DNA from: a virus
IMG/VR virus record: IMGVR_UViG_3300005288_000010
Location: 1-39,177 of that record
Length of the DNA stretch: 39,177 nucleotides
Direction: 5' to 3' (one strand)
Shown: piece by piece, positions 1 to 8,217 of the stretch
Layout: each line of letters begins with the position of its first letter
Position numbering within the stretch: the first letter of the stretch is position 1
Translations under genes and position numbers: made by a program
The notes under the pieces: model-generated
Told to the model about the DNA's origin: nothing
Databases searched by the model: none
Seen by the model: the letters and a program-made list of their open reading frames with translations, nothing else

Positions 1-86
1 CGCCAACCAGATGCTTGCGCTGATAAAAGCAGTAGCAACTATCGCGAACCTGCTCATATTGGTTGTTTTCCAGGCGATAAGCACGC
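1..86. repeat. 86-bp direct terminal repeat (left copy)
   Basis: Bases 1-86 are identical to bases 39092-39177. This shows that the window is a closed unit of 39,091 bp cut open inside the gp10-like gene. It is either an assembler overlap of a circularly permuted headful genome or a genuine short terminal repeat. The P22-type gene set favours circular permutation. Confidence 0.97.
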
Positions 87-1033
87 TCAGCCCACAACTG
101 CGTAGCTGCATCATAGGCCCATGTCTTCTTTGCAGTCGGGAACGTAATCACATAGAACGAATGACCGCTTTGCTGGTAGCTGTAGGCGATAGCATCATCC
201 AGGCGCGGATACTTCCGAATTTCCTCTTCAAGAGCATGCGTGCTGGTACGCGCTGGGCTGTAACCATTGGCACGCCAGATCATCGCACCGCCTCGCTTAT
301 CATTGCCAAGCCAGTAAAGCGTGTTGTCCATTGGAGCAATAGAACCAGCGGCAGCGCAACCAGTCTCTTGCACTGCGCCACTGATAGCCTCAAAAGCTGC
401 CGATGCAGATGCAGATGGCGAAAACACATCAAGAGACTTCTCACCGAATAGCCATATTTCGTTATGGTCGCGAATCGCACGAACAACCTTATCCGGGGTT
501 GACTCACCAGTAGCAAAGTCAAGTGGATCAAGAGTAAGTGCATAAGCTCCAGACCAGTAAAATTGCCCAGTACCTGGCCTATTAAATATAAAAAACCCGT
601 TCAGGAAATCTACATAATCTGAGCCATACCAGCCAGCGCCGGACATTGATCCAACAGCTAGGGTAGATAGGTTGAATGTTGGCGCCGTAGTCGATCCGTC
701 AACGAACACGGCAGACAATCCATTGTCGGAGCCATAAACGCGAGTGGCAGAATTCCCTAGCGACGCAACAAATACCCAATCCGTCCCGGAAAGGCTATAC
801 AGGCCCGAGCCACGAGCGGCGAATAGTTGGCCCTTGCTAGTTTCGTAGATTCCACGGATTGCGCCAGTACCAGGCACAGTAGACCAAAGCTTACGGCCTG
901 GCGTGCTGTAGAACGTCATTGGCGCAGCAGCATCCGGCGTACCAATCTCAGGATACAAGTTTATGCAGCGCTGGGCATTGGAAATTACCGAGCGCGTCTT
1001 GTTTGATGCTGATAGGAAGGATATACGCGGCAT
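1..1033 (-). CDS. P22 gp10-like packaged DNA stabilisation / tail hub protein (N-terminal part, continues across the circular junction)
   Basis: The reading frame starts at ATG 1033, is open without a stop to base 1 and continues in the same frame from 39091 down to 38709. The joined gene is 1,416 nt and encodes 471 aa, almost the length I recall for P22 gp10 (472 aa). The N-terminus has an MPRISFLSAS opening and a CINLYPEIGTPDA segment followed by STPGRKLWSTVPGTGAIRG. The C-terminal half has ENGNIYELDLDTYTDNGA and a WSDDGGNTWSSP motif typical of the family. In P22, gp10 plugs the portal after packaging and attaches tailspikes. Its start overlaps the stop of the gp4-like gene as TGATG, so the two are translationally coupled. 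On the linear sequence it is split and would be missed or called as two fragments. Confidence 0.9.
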   Translation of the reverse strand, partial: MPRISFLSASNKTRSVISNAQRCINLYPEIGTPDAAAPMTFYSTPGRKLWSTVPGTGAIRGIYETSKGQLFAARGSGLYSLSGTDWVFVASLGNSATRVYGSDNGLSAVFVDGSTTAPTFNLSTLAVGSMSGAGWYGSDYVDFLNGFFIFNRPGTGQFYWSGAYALTLDPLDFATGESTPDKVVRAIRDHNEIWLFGEKSLDVFSPSASASAAFEAISGAVQETGCAAAGSIAPMDNTLYWLGNDKRGGAMIWRANGYSPARTSTHALEEEIRKYPRLDDAIAYSYQQSGHSFYVITFPTAKKTWAYDAATQLWAERAYRLENNQYEQVRDSCYCFYQRKHLVG

Positions 1034-1704
1034 CAGCCTACTACCTCAAAGCAGATTGGCGCAGTCTCAGCAGCATAGGCAAGCATTAGCTGTCGGCGCT
1101 GCAAGAAGCGGCGTTCAATGTCCTGGCGATCAGCCATAGGCACGCTAAACTTTACAGCGCACTCATTGGCCACCCACAGGCCAAGACCGCCGATCCATGC
1201 TTGCGCAACGTCCGGCACGGTGGATACGGTCGCATCCATTTCGATTGCCTGATACGTCAGTTGCAGAAATGGGTTGGCGGAGGGGATGGGCCACAGGTAG
1301 CCCACGTTGTTCGGCGCAATGTAGATACGCTGCGGCTCAAGCGAGGGATTCGCAATCGGGTCGATATAGTCGTATTGCAGACGGTCGTATTCCGCCTTGG
1401 CGATCACGTAGACAGGCGGATGGCCACCGTTCACAGTGCGCGTGAAAGCAGGCGCACCGTAGTAATCGGCCGGCATAGCGACCACGCCAGGCGTCAGCGC
1501 AGACCACGCGAGCGCGACAGGCGCAGGCGTGATCTTTGGCCATACCACGCCGTGAAGCGGAAGCTCTTTCAGGATATTCTGCAACCCTGTCAGCACCTTC
1601 TGATAATCATCAGCCGGCGCCGTCTGACCTTGCGCCAACACGCCCATGATTTCGAGCGCATCGGTAAGGATGCCTTGGGTCGGGAGCGTGTAGGAGGTGG
1701 ACAT
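1033..1704 (-). CDS. P22 gp4-like head-to-tail adaptor (tail accessory factor)
   Basis: This 223-aa protein lies between the coat block and the gp10-like gene, the position of gp4 in P22. The N-terminus (TQGILTDALEIMGVLAQGQT, then DDYQKVLTGLQNILKELPLHG) is helical and resembles phage adaptor proteins that bind the portal ring. The middle contains PADYYGAPAF and a YLWPIPSA segment often seen in this family. It is longer than P22 gp4 (166 aa). It starts inside the stop codon of the preceding gene (TAATG) and ends in TGATG with gp10. Function is assigned from family resemblance and gene order. Confidence 0.8.
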   Translation of the reverse strand: MSTSYTLPTQGILTDALEIMGVLAQGQTAPADDYQKVLTGLQNILKELPLHGVVWPKITPAPVALAWSALTPGVVAMPADYYGAPAFTRTVNGGHPPVYVIAKAEYDRLQYDYIDPIANPSLEPQRIYIAPNNVGYLWPIPSANPFLQLTYQAIEMDATVSTVPDVAQAWIGGLGLWVANECAVKFSVPMADRQDIERRFLQRRQLMLAYAAETAPICFEVVG

Positions 1705-1970
1705 TAGACGGCCGAAACGCTGATGTTGAAACGGGGGATCTTGATAGGCGCTTTGTCGGCGCCAACGGTATCGACCACGGTATTGCGCAGGATTTCAATC
1801 ACGCCCTCAGGAACGATCACTTCTTTGTCACGCTGGATCAGGTACGAATGATAGTTGTGGCCAACGAAAACATCACTACGGCCTTCTGCGCTGTCTTCGG
1901 CGGCAATGGTCAGCTTGAACATCTTTGGCGCGTCTTCCGCACCGAATTCATCTTTTGCAATCTTGGTCAT
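1704..1970 (-). CDS. hypothetical protein in the head-tail block
   Basis: This 88-aa protein has a good ribosome binding site (AAGGAGAT, 5 bases before ATG). It is predicted to be mostly beta/alpha mixed with no membrane segment. It contains KMFKLTIAAEDSAEGRSDVFVGHNYHSYLIQRDKE and a C-terminal IPRFNISVSAV. It lies between the putative decoration protein and the gp4-like adaptor and is coupled to the latter by TAATG. A structural or assembly role is inferred from position only. Confidence 0.7.
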   Translation of the reverse strand: MTKIAKDEFGAEDAPKMFKLTIAAEDSAEGRSDVFVGHNYHSYLIQRDKEVIVPEGVIEILRNTVVDTVGADKAPIKIPRFNISVSAV

Positions 1971-2012
1971 TCTTATCTCCTTGAAAGAAAACCCGCCGAA
2001 GCGGGCCGAAAC

Positions 2013-2336
2013 TTAGCCGATGGCTTCGTAGGTGAAAACTTTCGATGCAACCAGAGTTGCCGCTTTTACTGTAAAACCACTTGCCGAAGGAGTGACGCCG
2101 GAGCTTGTGACCAAAGTACGTGTACCAGCTGCAACGGTCAGGATAGCCGAATCGTCGGCCATGCCTTCAAACCATTCGATGGTGCTGCGGTCGGTCAGGT
2201 TGATGAAGCGCACTACTCGAGGACGATAGCCCGTGACGAAGAGCGTGTCAGCAGCGGCGCCCGCATCGGAGGTAACTTGGCCGATGGTCTGGTTTCGTAC
2301 CTGGTGCATGGTGTTGGTATTGATGGTGTATGCCAT
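2013..2336 (-). CDS. small head protein (possible decoration or stabilising protein)
   Basis: This 107-aa, beta-rich protein is encoded directly after the coat gene with its own ribosome binding site (AAGGAAACATC before ATG). Small genes in this position after an N4gp56-type coat often encode capsid decoration or stabilising proteins. No catalytic motif is visible. It contains GYRPRVVRFINLTDRSTIEW and ends in ASKVFTYEAIG. The function is inferred from position; the gene itself is well supported by start signal, spacing and composition. Confidence 0.65.
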   Translation of the reverse strand: MAYTINTNTMHQVRNQTIGQVTSDAGAAADTLFVTGYRPRVVRFINLTDRSTIEWFEGMADDSAILTVAAGTRTLVTSSGVTPSASGFTVKAATLVASKVFTYEAIG

Positions 2337-2384
2337 GATGTTTCCTTTGATGTTAGCGGGCCGAGTTTCCCCGGCCCTGATTCA

Positions 2385-3374
2385 TTACAGGCTAGCCCCG
2401 GATTCGACGCGCAAAAGCCATGCGTCGTTCAAAATACGCGTAGTAGTCGTCGCTTTCCAGCCCACGGTCGAGCGCTGGTTCAGCGGGTCAGCCGTACCAG
2501 CCGAGCCGAGCGGCTTGACTTCGGTCATCATGCCAGCACCAGCCAGTGGGATGACAGCGTAGGCGTCAGCGCCAAAGATCATGGTTGCGTACACGTCGAA
2601 GTTAGCGCCGTTGTTTTTCAGTACGGTCGTGCCAGCAGCGCCAGCGCCTGAGAAGATCTTGGCATTGGTCGAGGAAACGAAGCGGATATTCTTGTACGCG
2701 CCGATTTCATCTTCCATTACGCCGTCCATCGAGCCGTAATCGCTCACTGCGCGGTAGCCAGTGATTGATTCCAGATCGAATTCAACGTCAGGGTGTGCCA
2801 CAGCGATGAAAGCCTTGCGAACGGCGCCAGTGCCGACATTTTGCGACGACGACAGGCCTTCCTTCATGAACTTGGTATTCTGCACCTTCAGGAAGCGAAT
2901 GGCGCGATCCAGATCGGTTGCGGTAATCTTGGCGGCCACCAGCGCACGGGATGCCACGCCCGAAGCGTATGCGACGTTGGTGCCGGTAACGAGAACATCG
3001 CGGCGATGCTGATCGATGGTCGTACCTGCTTGGTCACCCAATACGTCAGTGGCTTCGGTCACGACAGGATCTTGATTGGTCATGCTGACCATATCGGTCA
3101 GGGTGACGTAATCGCCGAACTGTTGCAGCGTCGCCAGAATGTCCGTCACTGCCAGTTGCGAACCGGCAGGCGTGACGCCTTCCGTCAGCGGGGTCGATGC
3201 TGGCGCCAGTTGCGAGTAGCGGCGAAATTTGATCTGATTGCCGGATCGTTGCGACAATGGACGCTTTTGGCCGAAACGGCCATAGACTTCGGCCGGCTGT
3301 GCACGGCGCAGCAGATTGCGGTCATAGAACGCTTGGGTGCCTGGTGGCAGGGTAGTAAGATTGGTCAAAGCCAT
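2385..3374 (-). CDS. major capsid protein, N4gp56 family
   Basis: This 329-aa protein has the hallmarks of N4gp56-type coat proteins (HK97 fold). It opens with NLTTLPPGTQAFYDRNLLRRAQP. It has QIKFRRYSQLAPASTPLTEGVTP near residue 50, and LQQFGDYVTLTDMV shortly after. A central AVAHPDVEFDLESITGYRAVSDYG segment is followed by DEIGAYKNIRFVSS. The C-terminal QRSTVGWKATTTTRILND is typical. It follows the scaffold gene by about 20 bases and has its own ribosome binding site (AGGAG). This is the main shell subunit of the procapsid and head. Confidence 0.92.
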   Translation of the reverse strand: MALTNLTTLPPGTQAFYDRNLLRRAQPAEVYGRFGQKRPLSQRSGNQIKFRRYSQLAPASTPLTEGVTPAGSQLAVTDILATLQQFGDYVTLTDMVSMTNQDPVVTEATDVLGDQAGTTIDQHRRDVLVTGTNVAYASGVASRALVAAKITATDLDRAIRFLKVQNTKFMKEGLSSSQNVGTGAVRKAFIAVAHPDVEFDLESITGYRAVSDYGSMDGVMEDEIGAYKNIRFVSSTNAKIFSGAGAAGTTVLKNNGANFDVYATMIFGADAYAVIPLAGAGMMTEVKPLGSAGTADPLNQRSTVGWKATTTTRILNDAWLLRVESGASL

Positions 3375-3397
3375 GGTAGTGCTCCTATCGGATTAAA

Positions 3398-4186
3398 TTA
3401 ATAGCCTTTAACTCGGCGGACTTCCTTTTCGAAATCTGCGTCGCTCATGTTCAGGATGCGCTTTGCTGCGTCCGCATCTACGTCGGGGGCTTGCCGTTGC
3501 TGACCACCACCGCCCGGAGTTGGTACGCTCATTGCGCTTTTTTCTTGTTGCTTTGCGTGTTCAGCGGCGAATCGTTCTGTCGCCTTACGCACTGCATACA
3601 ATTCTTTCTCTGCCGCGATTTCCCGGATTACGTTCAAAGGGTTGTGCACATCTTCGCCAAGAGCTTTCAAGCGATCAGCAATTGCAGTTTCAAGCTGCGG
3701 GTCAATGGCTGGGTCGAAGATGCCAGGATGCGCCGCCTCGATTGTTGCTTGCCATTGCTGCTGCCGCTCTTGCGCTGCGATCTGCGGCGCCGGATTATTG
3801 ACAACGTGACGGATGGCCTCAGCCAGTTCAGGGTTGTCGTCCAAGATTGCCGGCTTGGTCGCCTCACGCTCGCGCTGTTCACGCTCACGCTTCAATGCGG
3901 CCAATTCCTGCGCCTGCTTGGTTCCCCAAGCCTGGTTATCGCGCGCCTGCTTTTCTGCCTTCTCTGCCTTTGCCCGCCATTCTTCGACGGTTTCAGGCGC
4001 CTTATCTTCTGGCTTTGCTTGTGCATCGACTGGCTTGGCTTCTGGCGCGGCTTCGACAACCTTTTCAGGCTCCTTTGCCGGTGCGGTAGTGGCTTCAGGC
4101 TTTACGCCGTTTTCCGCCGCGTCCAGTGCTGCTGTCGCTTCGTCATATTCCTTTTTGTACTGCTGTTCCGGGGTCAATTCTGGCAT
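3398..4186 (-). CDS. scaffolding protein
   Basis: This 262-aa, highly charged protein is directly upstream of the coat gene, as in P22 (gene 8 before gene 5). Residues about 25-70 are rich in Ala, Pro, Glu and Lys. Residues about 70-120 form a strong predicted coiled coil (KAEKAEKQARDNQAWGTKQAQ and KREREQREREA). A structured part follows (AAHPGIFDPAIDPQLETAIA). The basic C-terminal tail (FEKEVRRVKGY) would suit binding to coat subunits, as in P22-type scaffolds. It guides procapsid assembly and is expected to leave before DNA packaging. The start has a TAGGAGC ribosome binding site. Confidence 0.85.
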   Translation of the reverse strand: MPELTPEQQYKKEYDEATAALDAAENGVKPEATTAPAKEPEKVVEAAPEAKPVDAQAKPEDKAPETVEEWRAKAEKAEKQARDNQAWGTKQAQELAALKREREQREREATKPAILDDNPELAEAIRHVVNNPAPQIAAQERQQQWQATIEAAHPGIFDPAIDPQLETAIADRLKALGEDVHNPLNVIREIAAEKELYAVRKATERFAAEHAKQQEKSAMSVPTPGGGGQQRQAPDVDADAAKRILNMSDADFEKEVRRVKGY

Positions 4187-4230
4187 TTTTACTGCTCCTA
4201 AGCGGGCCTGTTAAGGTAATCCGTAGTTGG

Positions 4231-4494
4231 TCAAAACTCTATTAACGCCCCACTTTGCGCGCCCTCATCGGGTAGTGCGGTCAGTGATTGGCGCTCTTGC
4301 TGCAACTGCTGGGGCAAATCCAATAAGCTTTGGTACGCTTTGATTTCACCCCTTACTTGTTCGTCATTCGTTTGAATGAGTTGAACAATCTTCGCCTTCA
4401 TGCGCGATTCTATCTCATAAACAACGTGCTTGTAACATTTTTCAAATGCCGCAAGCGCATCGTCTATTTCTTTTAGCCGATTTTTATCTTCCAT
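4231..4494 (-). CDS. hypothetical coiled-coil protein before the scaffold
   Basis: This 87-aa, mostly helical protein begins MEDKNRLKEIDDALAAFEKCYKHV and continues with EIKAYQSLLDLPQQLQQERQ, a likely coiled coil. The ribosome binding site is weak (ATAGGC). It lies between the SGNH gene and the scaffold in the virion block. No function is recognised. Its end is 44 bases before the scaffold start. Confidence 0.65.
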   Translation of the reverse strand: MEDKNRLKEIDDALAAFEKCYKHVVYEIESRMKAKIVQLIQTNDEQVRGEIKAYQSLLDLPQQLQQERQSLTALPDEGAQSGALIEF

Positions 4495-4502
4495 ATAGCC
4501 TA

Positions 4503-6062
4503 TCAGCCAATCACTTTGCGGAAAACAGCTTGACGCACAGTAACGGTGACGGCATTCCCGCTTACTGTTCCGTCAAGGCCAATTTCAAGCCTGAGAAGTT
4601 GCGTGTTAGCAGCAGTAGCAGTTGCCACGGGAGTTTCAATGACGCCAGCCCATGAATTATTGGGCATATAAAGGCCGGTAGATTCTGCCAACCCAGTCGA
4701 GAGAGCAGCACCATCTGTCGCTACTAACTTTACATATCGCAATGAATCAGCACCAATACCTGAAATTGTAACGTGCATTGCCCCAAAGAACTTTTCCCCA
4801 ATGGCCATTGAGATAGCGGCGACTTGATAAAATCTAAATACCTCCGTGGACGATCCACCTGGCGCCGACATTGAAATAATTTGCGTTGTAACTACATTGT
4901 CGTCATCAAGATTAAATGTTCCCTTTGAACAGACTGCCGCACCAGTTGTCCCGCTTTGACGGGACATGGTCCAATTAGTTGCAACGGTGCCAGATGCGCC
5001 AGCTAATACAGTGCCGGTTGTACCTTGCATCATAGGATTAAGCATCATGCTGCCGATTGGGTTTTCTGTGGCGTTGTAAAGGTCTGCCGCGCTATAGCAA
5101 ATCTGCGGGATCTTGGCTAATTTAGCCTCAACAGCACTGAAGAATCGCCTGCCCACTTTGAACGCACCTCGGCATGACCAGTGCAATCCGTCGATAGTAT
5201 CGGCAACAGCACGAGCGGCAATCTCAAGCGCAGTTCCGCCAGTAGGTGGAGTTCCGCCAATAGGCGAGCCATCAGACAAATTAGGGTCGGAAAGTGCCAT
5301 CGTAGGGTCAAAGATTATTACGCCTGGGATCTCTTGCGCAGCCTTCCTTAGCAGATCATTTGCTTGTTGATGGCGCTGCGTGACGGTAGCCGTCATTTGG
5401 TATGAACGTGGCGTGATAGGAAACGCGATGGGAGTGATGCCGGCAGCAAGCAAGAGGTTATAGCAGGCCACTAAGTTCGAAACTATAAGCGACGATGGAA
5501 TGATTGGCGACGTGCTAGAGATATCGTTTGTACCGCCATGCACCGAACAGAATTTTATGTTCGCAGCCTTCATCAACATGATTGCGTTAGGCAATCGAGA
5601 CAAGATTTGCGCAGTAGTTTCACCGGCAACGCCAAAGTTAAACTCATTTTTGAAGCCGATGCGGCCCTCAGAAAGAACGCTTGCCCACACCATGAAGCCA
5701 ATGGAGCGAGAAAGAATTGGGCTGCCATATGTGTTTTGGTAAGTAAGACTGTCACCAACTGCCGCAAATTGATAGGACTGCGCCTGGTCAACTGATACAC
5801 CAGAAACAACCAATGGGAGTCCAGGAATAACCAAATTGGTTGCCGTGGCCCTGTCTCCAAAAGCTGTTACAGAATAAATCCCGGCAGAATACGGGCCAAA
5901 CACTTTTGTCTGGTTGAAGATAGGGCCGATTACCGTTCCGGGAGTAAGACTCATACCGGATACCGACGCCAAAGTGGCCGCCTCCCTTGTGGTTATTGAG
6001 ATTGACTCGCCATCTTGAACTTGTGTGGTGATTGTGCTGCCAGGATCTACGATAAGGCCCAT
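4503..6062 (-). CDS. SGNH/GDSL-type esterase, probable virion protein
   Basis: With ATG 6062 as start the protein is 519 aa; this start has AGGAG within the portal's last codons at good spacing. A frame extension upstream to 6236 lies inside the portal gene and is rejected. The N-terminal 95 residues look like a beta-rich virion domain (VDPGSTITTQVQDGESISIT). Then come SGNH blocks: block I AAVGDSLTYQ with S105, block II NFGVAGETT, block III VHGGTND with N179-D180, and block V DGLHWS with D291 and H294. The last 200 residues are beta-rich and could be a carbohydrate-binding or attachment domain. The family hydrolyses acyl esters, often O-acetyl groups on polysaccharides. Its place between portal and scaffold is unusual for a P22-like map. 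Confidence 0.82.
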   Translation of the reverse strand: MGLIVDPGSTITTQVQDGESISITTREAATLASVSGMSLTPGTVIGPIFNQTKVFGPYSAGIYSVTAFGDRATATNLVIPGLPLVVSGVSVDQAQSYQFAAVGDSLTYQNTYGSPILSRSIGFMVWASVLSEGRIGFKNEFNFGVAGETTAQILSRLPNAIMLMKAANIKFCSVHGGTNDISSTSPIIPSSLIVSNLVACYNLLLAAGITPIAFPITPRSYQMTATVTQRHQQANDLLRKAAQEIPGVIIFDPTMALSDPNLSDGSPIGGTPPTGGTALEIAARAVADTIDGLHWSCRGAFKVGRRFFSAVEAKLAKIPQICYSAADLYNATENPIGSMMLNPMMQGTTGTVLAGASGTVATNWTMSRQSGTTGAAVCSKGTFNLDDDNVVTTQIISMSAPGGSSTEVFRFYQVAAISMAIGEKFFGAMHVTISGIGADSLRYVKLVATDGAALSTGLAESTGLYMPNNSWAGVIETPVATATAANTQLLRLEIGLDGTVSGNAVTVTVRQAVFRKVIG

Positions 6063-6063
6063 T

Positions 6064-8217
6064 TTATTGCTCCTGATTAATTTGCTCTGGCGGCGCGATA
6101 GGCTGCTCTGGCATAGGTTGCGGTTCCATTTCTGGTGCTGGTTGCTGCATTTCTTGCGGGGCCGGTTCTGGCTCTGGCATTTCAGGCTGCTGCATGGCAA
6201 CAGGAGCGCCAACAGACGGCGGCTCAATAGTCTCACCCTGCATTTGCTCCTGCTGTTCCTCGATCACATCAAGGCCCATGTTCGCAGCAATGACAACCGC
6301 CAGTTGGCCAGGCATTGTTGGATAGATCAGCTTCAAGCGGTCAGTTTCCTTGCCATATCGCTCCAGCAAGATCTTGTCGCGCTCGTTACTCTTGTCCGCT
6401 TCAAGCTCGTTGTACTTCTGCCCGATTTCCTCAAGCGACGCCTCAAGCATCTTGATCTGCTCTTGTGCCTGATGCATCTGCTGCTGGACTTGAGGCGGGA
6501 TCTTGGCGCCGTCATCCTCTTTGAGAATCGGACTTTCTTTGCCGATCTGCATAACGTCCCACACCTGGTTAAGCAACTCACGCGGGTCGATAAGCGGAGC
6601 AGTAAGCTCATTCCCCATCGCAAAATCAGCAAATGCCCGAACTTTATTCGCCAATACTTCCTTTTGCATGAATGAAGCAGTGCCAGTTGCCTTCCATTCG
6701 ATGAAGGAAGTTTTGCCAAAGGCCTTAATCTGCTCCCACTTCTTGCCTGCCTCTTCACCATGGATCTTAGTGACGGTTTCGACGCTCATATACTTGATCG
6801 CCCATACGACAACCTCGCCAACGATCTTCTCTATCCAATCTTGGTCGATGTGCTGGATGACTTCTTTGATAGGCAGCGAGGACGCCGACATAATCATGCT
6901 GATGCCGGTGGCCGTCTTGTTCAGGTTGCGCGAGTCGTCGCCTTGGGTGTACTTGGTAATTCCTGTGTCGTCATCGCTCATCTGCTCAGATACGCGCATG
7001 ACATCCATCCAGCCGCCAGTGATATCAGGCTGAACGAACTCTTGAATGGCAGCTTTCTTGGCGTCTGGCGATAGGCCAGGCTTGAACTGGTACACCTTAC
7101 CAGGGAACTTCTTGAAGTCCTCATTCGGCATGAAGGCGCTACGATCAACAGCGCTCGTTCCAAGCAGCGCCATGCCCTTGCCCTCCATGAACAGACGGAA
7201 AGCAGCATTCGTGACCTTCTGATGCGGCGCGTTGTTCTCTGCTACACCGACACCCCACATCTCGTGTGGCTCCTCTTCGTAGGCTGCACGCTTGGCTGGC
7301 TCCATGCCATCGTATGGGCTTTTGTTCTCTTTGACGATGACGCCACCAGCCATGATAACGACAGCATCAACCATTTCGCCATCGTCTGCCTCGGCCATCG
7401 TATCAGGTGCGCCGCCTGCCAACATGCGCTTCGGAACCTTGCCGAAGAAGCGCGCTACCTTAATCCGGTCATTCTTGTACCAGTATTGCACATTGGCACG
7501 CATCTGGCTTGCACGGTCGCTGCCAGTCTCTTCGCCATTGTCGCCAGGGCTAATCAATGCCTCGCTGATGTTCTTGTAGCTCTTATCGCGCTTCCAGGCT
7601 TCGACCGTGTGCTTGCTCTCCATCGTCACCCAGAAGATACCGGCGCCTTTGCCTAAGCGGCGTGCTTCAGGATCTGGATAGCAATCAAGCGTATTGCCCA
7701 GCTCATAGTATGGCAAGTCGAACTCGTACTTATCTTCCTTCAGGCCAGCGCTGCTATCGATAACCGTTTCGCGCAATACCTCTCGACGCACGAATGGGCC
7801 GAAGATGAAGCCAGTGCCATAGGTAGCCAGCGTATCCACGCCATCGTTGAGCAGGTCACGGAAGCACATACGCTCCAGGATATCGGTTACGAGGTCCTCT
7901 GTGACGTCAGCGAATGGGGCAAGCTCCTCATTGCTCGGGCTAGTGTCAAATGGGAGCTGCCCATTGCCAAACAGCGCATCCGTGATCTTTGCGCGTGCTG
8001 CGCGTATCTTGTTGCGTGTCGAGCCAAGGAACAAGCCTTGCGTCTTGCGTGCACGGGCAGCGCCGCTGCCTGCCGTGTCTTCCTGGCGTGGGATGCGAAG
8101 CTTGTCTTGATAGCAGTCGAGCATCTTCAGCTCCTGCGTCTTGCGTGCGTCGTCCCACTGCTGCAGCCGCGCATTAAGCAAGTTGGCCAGGCCGGAGTTT
8201 CGTAGTGTATCGCTCAT
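6064..8217 (-). CDS. portal protein (P22-like)
   Basis: This 717-aa protein has about the length of P22 gp1 (725 aa) and sits directly after the large terminase, coupled to it by TAATG. Features typical of P22-type portals are the helical N-terminus (LLNARLQQWDDARKTQELKML), the ARAKITDALFGNGQLPFDT segment, GTGFIFGPFVRRE, and IQHIDQDWIEKIVGEVV. Residues about 580-640 form a long helix or barrel-like coiled coil (QVQQQMHQAQEQIKMLEASL). The last 60 residues are low-complexity Pro/Gln/Glu/Met (EPEPAPQEMQQPAPEMEPQP). The dodecameric portal is the DNA channel at the head vertex. Confidence 0.92.
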   Translation of the reverse strand: MSDTLRNSGLANLLNARLQQWDDARKTQELKMLDCYQDKLRIPRQEDTAGSGAARARKTQGLFLGSTRNKIRAARAKITDALFGNGQLPFDTSPSNEELAPFADVTEDLVTDILERMCFRDLLNDGVDTLATYGTGFIFGPFVRREVLRETVIDSSAGLKEDKYEFDLPYYELGNTLDCYPDPEARRLGKGAGIFWVTMESKHTVEAWKRDKSYKNISEALISPGDNGEETGSDRASQMRANVQYWYKNDRIKVARFFGKVPKRMLAGGAPDTMAEADDGEMVDAVVIMAGGVIVKENKSPYDGMEPAKRAAYEEEPHEMWGVGVAENNAPHQKVTNAAFRLFMEGKGMALLGTSAVDRSAFMPNEDFKKFPGKVYQFKPGLSPDAKKAAIQEFVQPDITGGWMDVMRVSEQMSDDDTGITKYTQGDDSRNLNKTATGISMIMSASSLPIKEVIQHIDQDWIEKIVGEVVVWAIKYMSVETVTKIHGEEAGKKWEQIKAFGKTSFIEWKATGTASFMQKEVLANKVRAFADFAMGNELTAPLIDPRELLNQVWDVMQIGKESPILKEDDGAKIPPQVQQQMHQAQEQIKMLEASLEEIGQKYNELEADKSNERDKILLERYGKETDRLKLIYPTMPGQLAVVIAANMGLDVIEEQQEQMQGETIEPPSVGAPVAMQQPEMPEPEPAPQEMQQPAPEMEPQPMPEQPIAPPEQINQEQ

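Noticed and set aside
6063-6236. N-terminal extension of the SGNH protein
   Set aside because: It lies inside the portal gene's low-complexity end in another frame and reads as an Arg/Leu/Ser-rich shadow; ATG 6062 has a proper ribosome binding site.
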